From Nocardiopsis sp. FR4 (GTDB lineage Bacteria; Actinomycetota; Actinomycetes; Streptosporangiales; Streptosporangiaceae): a DNA stretch of 64,000 nucleotides. Below, one piece after another: positions 7,357-14,729 of the stretch; positions within the stretch are counted from its first letter, which is position 1; each line of letters opens with the position of its first letter. A model generated the notes under the pieces. It had not been told where the DNA came from. It made no database searches and was given only the letters and a program-made list of their open reading frames with translations. The stretch spans positions 1-64,000 of the forward strand of contig NZ_ML776456.1 in the NCBI RefSeq assembly GCF_009830945.1, read 5' to 3'. A program made the translations under genes and the position numbers.

Positions 7357-8349
7357 TCAGTGGGAGTGGTCGGCCTCCCCCTCGGCCCCGCCGCCGTCCC
7401 CGTCCCCGTCCCCGGACCCGGCCTCGTTCCCGCGCTCGGCTCCGGCGTCCGCGCCGACGCTCACGGTGAACTCCGCGGTGCGCACCCTCCCCTCGTGCCG
7501 GAAGTCCAGGAAGAGCCGGTAGTCGCCCGGGGAGGGCGCCTCGGCCTGGAACACGATCCGCGGCCCGGGCTCGGCCGCGCCGTCGCCCGGCCGCTCCCCG
7601 GGGTGGACGTGCAGGTAGGCCAGGTCGCCCTCGCGCAGGGCCACGAGGTGGCCGTAGGCGTCGAGGTGGGGCTCCAGGTCGGTGACCGGTTCCCCGTCCC
7701 TGCTGACGGTGAACGCCAGTTCACCCGTGCTTCCGGGCACCAGCTCGCCGTCGAGTTCGACGGTGTACCCGCCGGTCTCCGTGCCGGGCGCGGGCGTGGG
7801 CAGCGGGCTCGGCGCGTACTCCCCGGCCACGGCGAGGTCGGTGCCGAGGGTGAGCCCCCGGCCGAGGTCCTCGGGCACGAAGTCGGCGAAGACGCGGTAG
7901 GCGCCGGGGCCGTCCAGTTCCACCGGGAGGCTCCAGGTGCCGCCGTCGTCCGTCTCCGGGTGCAGGTGCTGGTAGCCGGTCATGTCGCGGCCGACGAGGA
8001 TCAGGTGCATCCGCTCGCCGTGGGACTCCGCGAACGCGGTGACGGGGTCGCCATCGGCACCGAGCACGCGGAAGGACAGCTCCGCCTCCGTGCCCGGTTC
8101 GGCGGGGGCTCCGAGCAGGTCGAGGGTGTAGCCGTCCTGGGAGACCTGCAACCCGCCGGGGATCCCCCCTCCGGTGGAGGGGGCCTCCGCGCCGGGGGAC
8201 CCGTCCGCCTCCGCCGAGGGGTCGGCGGCGGTGACGGCGGTGACGGCCGTGGGCAGCAGGGGGCCGACCAGGGTGCCCGCCCCCAGCGCGCCGCCGAAGG
8301 CCACCGCGAGCCCCAGTCCGTAGAGCCCGAGCTTGCCGGGAACGTTCAT
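7357..8349 (-). CDS. membrane-anchored two-domain protein with HLHP/HVHP motifs, copper block
   Basis: This 330-residue protein has one N-terminal membrane segment (residues 8-30), an acidic linker, then two similar beta-rich domains. Each contains a His cluster: HLILVGRDMTGYQHLHPE (around residue 130) and HLVALREGDLAYLHVHP (around 250). The C-terminal tail is Gly/Asp-rich and ends in HSH. The repeated HxHP motif in an extracytoplasmic Ig-like domain suggests metal capture or delivery. I know such proteins only as conserved hypotheticals beside actinobacterial copper ATPases and cannot name an enzymatic role. It faces the Csp3 gene tail-to-tail and has a CsoR-like palindrome 112 bases upstream. 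Confidence 0.72.
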   Translation of the reverse strand: MNVPGKLGLYGLGLAVAFGGALGAGTLVGPLLPTAVTAVTAADPSAEADGSPGAEAPSTGGGIPGGLQVSQDGYTLDLLGAPAEPGTEAELSFRVLGADGDPVTAFAESHGERMHLILVGRDMTGYQHLHPETDDGGTWSLPVELDGPGAYRVFADFVPEDLGRGLTLGTDLAVAGEYAPSPLPTPAPGTETGGYTVELDGELVPGSTGELAFTVSRDGEPVTDLEPHLDAYGHLVALREGDLAYLHVHPGERPGDGAAEPGPRIVFQAEAPSPGDYRLFLDFRHEGRVRTAEFTVSVGADAGAERGNEAGSGDGDGDGGGAEGEADHSH

Positions 8350-8454
8350 CGTCAGCCCTTCGTCTCGTGTCCGGCCCGGAGCGGTCGCGGGGAGGGCCGG
8401 TGGATGGTCCGCGGACGCGGTCGGCGGGGACCCGTGCCGTCCGGCGTCCTGAGA

Positions 8455-8476
8455 ATACCCTACCCCAGGAGGGTAT
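8455..8476. promoter_or_regulatory. CsoR-like copper operator upstream of the HLHP protein
   Basis: The 22-base element has ATACCCT and AGGGTAT arms around a core TACCCCAGGAGGGTA (8461-8475). Read on the minus strand, the core closely resembles the site at 4439-4453. Position and symmetry fit a CsoR-family repressor site controlling the minus-strand gene that starts at 8349. Confidence 0.5.
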
Positions 8477-8770
8477 AAGGGAGGCGTCGGTCACCGGGGC
8501 CGGAGGCCCGCATGCCCGCGAGGGGAGGCCGCGGCCGCGGGCCGCCCGGCGAGAACCCGGTCCGCGCCGGCACCTCCGCCTGACCGCCGTCCGCCTTCCC
8601 GCGCGCGTCCGTTCCGGGGACCGGCCCCCGGTCGGGGTACCGTACCCGCGGGACCCCTCCGCGCGAGGAACACCGCCCCGGGGGTCCGTGCCCCGTTCCG
8701 GGCGCCGGACCGGACCCGGAACCGTCCCGGCCGCCGCCCCGAGCCCCCGACCGTCCGGAGCCCCCGTGAC
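8477..8770. other. intergenic stretch with no supported gene
   Basis: Between the copper operator and the acetyltransferase gene lies very GC-rich sequence. It contains open frames but no start with a ribosome-binding site, no protein-like composition and no strong hairpin. I see nothing else in it. Confidence 0.5.
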
Positions 8771-9319
8771 ATGATCCGTTTCCCCCGTCCTCCCGACCCT
8801 CCCGGCACGCGTGTCACGGAGAGGCTGATCCTGAGGCCGATCGGCCCCGAGTACGCCGACGTCCTGTGGCGCCTGCACCGCGACCCCGGCATCGCGCGGT
8901 GGTACGGCGGCAGGTGGACCCGGGGGGAGGCGTGGCAGAGCGCCGTGCACATGCGGCGCGCCTGGACCGAGGAGGGCGTGCACAAGTGGCTCGCCCACGA
9001 CCGGCGGTCCGGTGAGCTGGTGGGGCGCGGCGGGCTGTCCTACGCGGAGGTGGACGGCGCCCGGCGCCTGGAGGTCGGCTGGGCGGTCCGGGAGCGCTTC
9101 TGGGGGCTCGGCTACGCCAGCGAGATCGGACGCGCCGGGCTGGACCTGGCCTTCGACGGGCTCGGCGCCGAGGAGGTGGCCTCCTTCACCGAGACCCACA
9201 ACCTCCGCTCGCGCGCGGTCATGGAACGGCTCGGCTTCCGCTACGCGCGCCGGATCCGCCATCGGGGGGAGCCCTTCGCGCTCTACCTGCTGGCCCGGGC
9301 CGACCGGCCGACGGTATGA
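8771..9319 (+). CDS. GNAT family N-acetyltransferase
   Basis: This 182-residue acetyltransferase is of the RimJ/RimL-like type. It begins with the family-typical TERLILRPIGPEYADVLWRLH, has the acetyl-CoA loop region WGLGYASEIGRAGLDLAF and ends with the NLRSRAVMERLGFRYARRI signature that positions the acceptor. The substrate cannot be read from the sequence. It stands alone between the copper block and the FBP-domain gene, with no operon partner. Confidence 0.85.
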   Translation: MIRFPRPPDPPGTRVTERLILRPIGPEYADVLWRLHRDPGIARWYGGRWTRGEAWQSAVHMRRAWTEEGVHKWLAHDRRSGELVGRGGLSYAEVDGARRLEVGWAVRERFWGLGYASEIGRAGLDLAFDGLGAEEVASFTETHNLRSRAVMERLGFRYARRIRHRGEPFALYLLARADRPTV

Positions 9320-9361
9320 GTCCGACAGCGCACCGCCGAGCGGTCCGCGCACGTTAATGCG

Positions 9362-9390
9362 TTGCCCTCCTGGTCAACCGCCGCTAGCGT
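9362..9390 (+). promoter_or_regulatory. promoter of the leaderless FBP-domain gene
   Basis: TTGCCC (9362-9367) and TAGCGT (9385-9390) are separated by 17 bases and the ATG at 9398 follows 7 bases later. A transcript starting about there would have essentially no leader, a common actinobacterial arrangement that also fixes the start codon. Confidence 0.55.
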
Positions 9391-9397
9391 CCCCTCC

Positions 9398-9889
9398 ATG
9401 AGAGCTGTGACCGAAAAGGAGATCCGCGCGTCGTTCGTCAACTGCTCGCGGGGGGAGGCCAAGCGGCTCTCCCTGCCGCGGGACCTGGACCAGCGCCCGT
9501 GGGAGGACCTGGACTTCCTCGGCTGGCGCGACCACACCGCGCAGGAGCGCGCCTACCTCGTCGTCGAACGCGGGGACGGACTCGTGGGCGTCGCGCTGCG
9601 CCTGACCACCGCCCGCGTCGGGCTGCGCCGGAACATGTGCTCGGTGTGCCTGACCACCCACCCCGGGCGGGGCGTGGCCCTGATGGCCGCGCCCAAGGCG
9701 CGCGGGAAGGGGCGCGACGAGGGCACGGTGGGGCTGTACCTGTGCGCGGACTTCGCGTGCTCGCTGTACATCCGGGGGAAGAAGGAGCCCGAACCCGGCG
9801 GCCGGTTCGCGGAGGCGCTGACCATGGAGGAACAGATCAGCCGCGCCTCGGCCAACCTGGGCGGGTTCCTGGACCGGGTGTCGGCCTGA
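9398..9889 (+). CDS. FBP-domain protein (elongation factor G-binding, treble-clef zinc finger)
   Basis: This 163-residue protein matches the FusB/FBP-like family common in actinomycetes. The N-terminal half is helical (VTEKEIRASFVNCSRGEAKRLSLP), and the C-terminal half holds the four-Cys zinc finger as CSVC and CADFAC. The intervening TTHPGRGVALMAAPKARGKGRDEGTVGLYLC is characteristic. In FusB-type proteins the zinc finger binds EF-G and releases it from the ribosome; for actinobacterial homologues that activity is an inference. The start at 9398 is supported by the leaderless promoter just upstream. Confidence 0.8.
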   Translation: MRAVTEKEIRASFVNCSRGEAKRLSLPRDLDQRPWEDLDFLGWRDHTAQERAYLVVERGDGLVGVALRLTTARVGLRRNMCSVCLTTHPGRGVALMAAPKARGKGRDEGTVGLYLCADFACSLYIRGKKEPEPGGRFAEALTMEEQISRASANLGGFLDRVSA

Positions 9890-9969
9890 CGCGCGGCCGC
9901 CCGGAGCCTTTCCCGGGCCGCCCACCCCCGGGGAGGCGCCGATCCGCGACGCCTCCGCCGGCCACGCCG

Positions 9970-10164
9970 TCAGTCCACCGGGTGCCTGGGCTCCACCACC
10001 GTGTTCGGCCCCGGGTAGATGAGCCGCTCCCGCCCGTCCGGGAACCGCACCACGTACGGCGGGCCGCCGTCGGGTCCCCGCACCTCCACGATCTCCGCGG
10101 TGTGGCTGCCCTGGTCGCTGGTGACCCCGTGCGTGTGCACGTAGTCGCCGATGGACGCTCGCAT
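9970..10164 (-). CDS. DUF1918 small protein
   Basis: This 64-residue protein starts MRASIGDYVHTHG and ends with the beta-rich GPPYVVRFPDGRERLIYPG segment, the pattern of DUF1918, a small SH3-like actinobacterial domain of unknown function. It lies tail-on to the FBP gene and directly downstream of the biotin carboxylase gene end (107-base gap), so it may be read through from the long minus-strand operon. Confidence 0.75.
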   Translation of the reverse strand: MRASIGDYVHTHGVTSDQGSHTAEIVEVRGPDGGPPYVVRFPDGRERLIYPGPNTVVEPRHPVD

Positions 10165-10270
10165 GTTCTCCCCCGATCCGGCCGGCCGTGCGCGCCGGCC
10201 ACGAACGTGGTCTACCCGTGCCGCCGACCAGGTGAAACGGGTGTGCCCCGGCGGTTCCTGGGCGCGGGCC

Positions 10271-11623
10271 TCACACGGTGTGGCGGGTGAGGAAGTCCGT
10301 GGTGGCGGCTCCCGCCCGGAACTCCCCGTGGTCGACCAGCCTCCGGTGGAACCCCAGCGTGGTCCGTGTCCCCGGCCCCTCGATCCGGAACTCCTCCAGG
10401 GCCCGCCGCAGCCGGTTCAGGGCCGCGTCGCGGTCCTCGCCCCACACGATGACCTTGGCGATCATCGAGTCGTAGTAGGGCGGCACCGTGCTGCCCGGTA
10501 CGCAGTGCGTGTCCACCCGTACCCAGGGTCCCCCCGGCGGCTCGAACCGGTCCAGCCTGCCTGGGGCGGGCGCGAAGTCGCGCTCGGGGTCCTCGGCGTT
10601 GATCCGGCACTCGATCGCGTGCCCGCGCAACCGCACCTGCTCGCCGGAGAACGACAGGGGGGCGCCCGCCGCCACCCGGATCTGCTCGGCCACCAGGTCG
10701 ATCTGCGTCACCATCTCGGTCACCGGGTGCTCCACCTGGATGCGCGTGTTCATCTCCATGAACCAGTGGCGGCCCTCGGGGTCCAGCAGGAACTCCATCG
10801 TTCCCACGCCCCGGTACCCCACCGCCTCGCAGGCGCGCACGGCGTCCTTGCCGATGCGCTCGCGCAGGTCGGCGCCGACCACCGGGGAGGGCGACTCCTC
10901 CACCAGCTTCTGGTTGCGCCGCTGCACCGAGCAGTCGCGCTCGCCGAGGTGGACGGTGTTGCCGTGGTCGTCGGCCACCACCTGGACCTCGATGTGCCGT
11001 GCTCCCTCCAGGTACCGTTCCAGGTACACCGACGGGTCGCGGAAGAGCGCCTGCGCGTTGGCGCGGGTGGTGCGCAGCGCCCGGGGCAGGTCGGCGGGGT
11101 CCCGGACGACGGTGATGCCGCGGCCGCCGCCGCCCGCGACCGCCTTGAGGACGACCGGGTAGCCGATCCGGTCGGCGACCTCGGCGGCCTCCTCGGCGGA
11201 GACGACGGGTTCGACCGTGCCGGGCAGCAGCGGCAGTCCCACCTCGGCCATGATCCGCCGGGCGCTGGACTTGTCGCCGAGCGCCGCCATCACGTCGGGC
11301 GGCGGGCCGATGAAGGCCAGGCCCTCCTCCGCGCAGATCCGCGCGAAGTCGGGGTCCTCCGACAGGAACCCGTAGCCGGGGTGGACGGCGTCGGCACCGG
11401 TCATGAGGGCCGCGCCGATGATGTTGGGGATGTTGAGGTAGCTCCGGCCGGGGGCCTCGGGCCCGATGCACACCGCCTCGTCGGCGGCGCGTACGGCGGC
11501 GGAGTCGGCGTCGGCCCGGGAGTACACCGCGACCGAGCGCACCCCCAGCTCACGGCAGGCGCGCACCACGCGCAGGGCGATCTCGCCCCGGTTGGCGACC
11601 AGGATCTTCTCGAACACGGTCAC
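10271..11623 (-). CDS. accC: acetyl-CoA carboxylase, biotin carboxylase subunit
   Basis: This 450-residue biotin carboxylase makes carboxybiotin on AccB from ATP and bicarbonate. Visible landmarks are KILVANRGEIALRVVRACRELG at the N-terminus, the ATP-grasp glycine loop AVAGGGGRGI, the metal/ATP motif TMEFLLDPEGRHWFMEMNTRIQVEHPVTE and HAIECRINAEDP. The length equals free-standing AccC and lacks a carrier domain. The GTG start overlaps the accB stop by 4 bases (GTGA). Its place as the last gene of the minus-strand PKS run argues that it supplies malonyl-CoA for polyketide synthesis, not bulk lipid synthesis. Confidence 0.93.
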   Translation of the reverse strand: MTVFEKILVANRGEIALRVVRACRELGVRSVAVYSRADADSAAVRAADEAVCIGPEAPGRSYLNIPNIIGAALMTGADAVHPGYGFLSEDPDFARICAEEGLAFIGPPPDVMAALGDKSSARRIMAEVGLPLLPGTVEPVVSAEEAAEVADRIGYPVVLKAVAGGGGRGITVVRDPADLPRALRTTRANAQALFRDPSVYLERYLEGARHIEVQVVADDHGNTVHLGERDCSVQRRNQKLVEESPSPVVGADLRERIGKDAVRACEAVGYRGVGTMEFLLDPEGRHWFMEMNTRIQVEHPVTEMVTQIDLVAEQIRVAAGAPLSFSGEQVRLRGHAIECRINAEDPERDFAPAPGRLDRFEPPGGPWVRVDTHCVPGSTVPPYYDSMIAKVIVWGEDRDAALNRLRRALEEFRIEGPGTRTTLGFHRRLVDHGEFRAGAATTDFLTRHTV

Positions 11624-12192
11624 TCCTCACCCAGCTCGAAGAGCACGGCGTCGAACTCGACCATCGCGGCGTCCTCGGCCACGACGCGGGTCACCACGCC
11701 GTCCCGGTCGGCCACGATCGGGTTCATGAGCTTCATCGCCTCGACGATGGCGAGCTGCTGTCCCTCCGACACCCGGTCGCCCACGGCGACGAACGGCGCC
11801 GCGCCGGGCTCGGGGGCCAGGTAGACGGTGCCCACCAGCGGTGCACGCACGGTGTGCGCGGGGGCGGCGCCCGCGGTGTCCCCGTCGGGAGCGGCGGGAA
11901 CGGCGGGAACAGCCGGTGCCCCCGGCGCCGCGGCCGCGACGGTGCCCACCGTCGGCGCGGGCACCGCCGGGGCCTCCTCGGGCGAGCTCCAGTCGACCTC
12001 CACCACGTTGGCCCCGGCGCGCAGGCTCACCCTGCGCACGGGGCGTCCCATGCCCGCGATCAGGCGCTCGGCCTCCTCCCGCAGCTCGCCGAGGGACAAC
12101 TGCGGGTGCGGGAGCGCCGGGTCGGGCGGCAGCATCGAAGTGAACGTGTGGCCGTTGCTGGCGGTGCTGTTGTGGTCGGTGGCCGATGTCAT
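11620..12192 (-). CDS. accB: acetyl-CoA carboxylase, biotin carboxyl carrier protein
   Basis: This 190-residue carrier has an N-terminal helical part (LSLGELREEAERLIAGMGRPVRRVSL), an Ala/Pro-rich flexible linker (about residues 75-112) and a C-terminal biotinyl domain with EAMKLMNP, where Lys154 is biotinylated. This is the bacterial AccB layout. Gene overlaps of 4 bases on both sides (ATGA with accDA upstream, GTGA with accC downstream) show translational coupling within the three-gene carboxylase cassette. Confidence 0.93.
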   Translation of the reverse strand: MTSATDHNSTASNGHTFTSMLPPDPALPHPQLSLGELREEAERLIAGMGRPVRRVSLRAGANVVEVDWSSPEEAPAVPAPTVGTVAAAAPGAPAVPAVPAAPDGDTAGAAPAHTVRAPLVGTVYLAPEPGAAPFVAVGDRVSEGQQLAIVEAMKLMNPIVADRDGVVTRVVAEDAAMVEFDAVLFELGEE

Positions 12193-13874
12193 CGCGTTTC
12201 CTCCGTGGGGCTTCCGAAACGTGCGAAACGTGCGTGTCGCTGGGCGAGGAGCTCCTCGGGCCCGCTGCGTCCGAGGTCGCTGAGAGCGGCGCGCAGGGCG
12301 GAGCCCACGGCGTCGGCGGCGGCCACCCGGTCGGTGTGGGCGCCTCCGGCCGGTTCGGGGACGACGCCGTCCACGATGCCGAGCCGCAGCAGTTCGGGGG
12401 CGCTGATCCGCAGCTGCTCGGCGGCGCGCGCGGACTCGGCGGCGGAGCCGAACAGGATGGTGGAGCAGCCCTCGGGGCTGATCACCGAGTAGAAGGCGTT
12501 CTCCAGGGCCAGGACCCGGTTGCCGACCCCGAGGGCGAGGGCGCCCCCGCTGCCGCCCTCGCCGGTCACGACGGTCACCGTGGGCACCGTCAGCCTCGAC
12601 ATCCGCAGGATGCACTCGGCGATGGCCGCGCCCTGGCCCCGCTCCTCCGCCTCGACGCCGGGGTAGGCGCCGGGGGTGTCCACGAAGGCCACCACGGGCA
12701 TCCGGTGCCGCTCGGCGTGCTCCATCAGCCGGCGGGCCTTGTGGTAGCCGGAGGGCTGGGGCATACCGAAGTTGCGCCGGACGAGTTCGGCGGTGTCGTG
12801 TCCCTTCTGGTGGCCGAGGACCACGACCGGGCGGCCGTCCAGGGAGGCCACCCCCGCGACGACGGCCGGGTCGTCGCCGCTGACCCGGTCGCCGTGCAGC
12901 TCCACGAAGTCCTCGAACACCAGGCCGCAGTAGTCCAGGGTGGTGGGCCGCCCGATGTCGCGGGCCAGCGCCACGATCTCCGCCGGGGAGCGCTCCGCCT
13001 CCCCGGTGCTCAGAGGCGCCCCGGCGCCCCCGTCGGCGCCCGGCGCGGCACCGTTTCCCGCCGAGCGGTCGGTGTGCAGTGCCAGGATCCGGGTCAGTGT
13101 CGGGCGCAGCTCGTGGCGGGGGACCACCAGGTCCAGCAGACCGTTGTCCCGCAGGAACTCGGCGGTCTGGAACCCCGGGGGGAGCTCCTGGCGGATGGTC
13201 TGCCGGATCACCTGGGGGCCCGCGAAGCCCACCCGGGCCCCGGGCTCGGCGATCACCACGTCACCCAGCACGGAGAAGGAGGCCGTGGCACCGCCGTAGG
13301 TGGGGTCGGTGTTGACGTTGACGCTCAGGACGCCGTGCTCGCGCAGCCGCCCCAGCTCCTGCGCGGTCTTGGCCAGCTGCATCAGGGACAGGGTGCCCTC
13401 CTGCATCCGGGCGCCGCCGGAGGCGGACACCAGAACCAGCGGGGTGCGGGTGTCGACCGCGTGGCGGGCGGCGCGGGCGATCAGCTCACCGGTGGTGCCG
13501 CCCACGCTGCCGCCCATGAAGGCGAAGTCCAGGCAGGCCGTCACCACGGGGAACCCGCCGATCGTCCCGGTGCCCCACACGGCGGCCTCCCCGCGGCCGG
13601 TGGCCGCCCGCGCGGAGGCGAGTCGTTCCGGGTAGGGCTTGCGGTCGGTGAAGCCCAGCGGGTCGCCCGCCGTCAGCCCGGTGTCGCGCGGCTCGAAGCC
13701 GCCCTCGTCCAGCAGGGACGCCAGCCGCTCGGTGACGCCCAGCCGCAGGTGGTGCGAGCACTCCGGGCACACACCCAGGTCGCGGTGCAGTCTGGGCAGG
13801 TACAGGTAGCAGCCGCACCCGGGGCACAGGGCCCAGCGGGTCTCCTCGTCGGGTGCCGTCTGTGTGGTGGTCAA
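12189..13874 (-). CDS. acetyl-CoA carboxylase carboxyltransferase, fused beta-alpha subunits (AccD-AccA)
   Basis: This 561-residue protein joins AccD and AccA in one chain. The N-terminus has the four-Cys zinc ribbon of AccD (CPGC and CPEC, residues 17-39), then the crotonase-like beta part with SASGGARMQEG and GFAGPQVIRQ. After a Gly/Ala linker (about 270-292) comes the alpha part with FVDTPGAYPGVEAEERGQ, GEGGSGGALALG and a C-terminal SPEGCSTILF region. It transfers CO2 from carboxybiotin to acetyl-CoA, giving malonyl-CoA. Fused DA subunits occur with secondary-metabolite PKS genes in actinomycetes, where long-chain acyl-CoA carboxylases serve primary metabolism. About 130 bases separate it from the upstream DsbA-like gene. 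Confidence 0.92.
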   Translation of the reverse strand: MTTTQTAPDEETRWALCPGCGCYLYLPRLHRDLGVCPECSHHLRLGVTERLASLLDEGGFEPRDTGLTAGDPLGFTDRKPYPERLASARAATGRGEAAVWGTGTIGGFPVVTACLDFAFMGGSVGGTTGELIARAARHAVDTRTPLVLVSASGGARMQEGTLSLMQLAKTAQELGRLREHGVLSVNVNTDPTYGGATASFSVLGDVVIAEPGARVGFAGPQVIRQTIRQELPPGFQTAEFLRDNGLLDLVVPRHELRPTLTRILALHTDRSAGNGAAPGADGGAGAPLSTGEAERSPAEIVALARDIGRPTTLDYCGLVFEDFVELHGDRVSGDDPAVVAGVASLDGRPVVVLGHQKGHDTAELVRRNFGMPQPSGYHKARRLMEHAERHRMPVVAFVDTPGAYPGVEAEERGQGAAIAECILRMSRLTVPTVTVVTGEGGSGGALALGVGNRVLALENAFYSVISPEGCSTILFGSAAESARAAEQLRISAPELLRLGIVDGVVPEPAGGAHTDRVAAADAVGSALRAALSDLGRSGPEELLAQRHARFARFGSPTEETR

Positions 13875-14006
13875 GGCCGGTCCTTTCCGTCTCGGTTCCG
13901 CCGCGGGTGGGCGTCTGGTGTGATGGGAGGGGACCCGCTCCCGGTGGTCCCGCCCCTGGTGGCGCCGTCGGCGGTCGGGGGCGCCGCTGGGAGCAGGACC
14001 ACCGCG

Positions 14007-14729
14007 CTAGCCGCAGCCGCCCGCCGTGTCCGTGTCCAGCCCGGGCAGGGGGGAGGCAGGGGAACCGTCCGCCCCCACGGGCACCCGGGCCAGCGAGGGC
14101 CGGGCCTCCTCCTCGGCCCGCTCCAGCCCGAGCGCGTCGGTGAACGCCTCCAGCCGGTCCAGCCCCCAGAAGCGGTGGCGGCCCACCCGGAAGTACGGCA
14201 CCCCGAACACGTCGTCCTGGTACAGGTCGTGCAGCGCCCGCAGCCCCTCCTCGCGCAGGTCGGGGTCGCTGGCCGCCGCCGCTGCCGTCGCGCCGTCCAG
14301 CCCCACCGAGGCGGCCAGGTCCCGGACCACCGCGGGGTCGCAGACGTTCTCGCCGCGCTCCCAGCGCGCCTCGGTGACCGCCCGGTAGAACTCCCGGGCC
14401 CGGCCCTCGCGGCGCGCGTGGAGCCACGCCAGGTGCGGGACCTCCCACCACGGGTCCACGTCCACGGGCCAGGACATCGTGTACCCGAACGAGGCCGCCA
14501 GGCGCTTGGTGTCGTAGAGGATGTACAGGTGCTTGGCCTTGCTCATCGGCGTGTAGAGGAACTCGCCGCCCCCGGCCCGCAGCCGCCCGAGCAGGTCCTC
14601 GTCCGGCTCCCAGAAGGGGCGGTACTCGACCTGGTCCACCGCCTCGGGGTACAGCTCCTCCAGCCTGCGCAGCGCCATCCACGAGAAGGGGCTGCGGAAC
14701 GCGAAGTACAGTCTCGGCGGCTTCCTCAC
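14007..14729 (-). CDS. DsbA-like protein of the 2-hydroxychromene-2-carboxylate isomerase type
   Basis: This 240-residue protein begins with a thioredoxin-fold strand and the motif YFAFRSPFSWMALRRLEE. The position of the DsbA CxxC is SPFS, so there is no redox pair, as in HCCA isomerases and kappa-class GST relatives. A second landmark is DDVFGVPYFRVGRHRFWGLDRLEAF near residue 195, the usual VPyf substrate loop. Relatives occur in type II PKS clusters, where they may bind glutathione-like or mycothiol cofactors, or act as isomerases or cyclisation helpers; none is certain here. The GTG start overlaps the CLF stop upstream by 4 bases, which fixes it firmly within the polyketide operon. Confidence 0.72.
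   Translation of the reverse strand: MRKPPRLYFAFRSPFSWMALRRLEELYPEAVDQVEYRPFWEPDEDLLGRLRAGGGEFLYTPMSKAKHLYILYDTKRLAASFGYTMSWPVDVDPWWEVPHLAWLHARREGRAREFYRAVTEARWERGENVCDPAVVRDLAASVGLDGATAAAAASDPDLREEGLRALHDLYQDDVFGVPYFRVGRHRFWGLDRLEAFTDALGLERAEEEARPSLARVPVGADGSPASPLPGLDTDTAGGCG

Noticed and set aside
8491..8985. Long minus-strand open frame opposite the GNAT gene
   Set aside because: Arg/Gly-rich shadow of GC-rich DNA, half of it antisense to a convincing acetyltransferase; no start signal.
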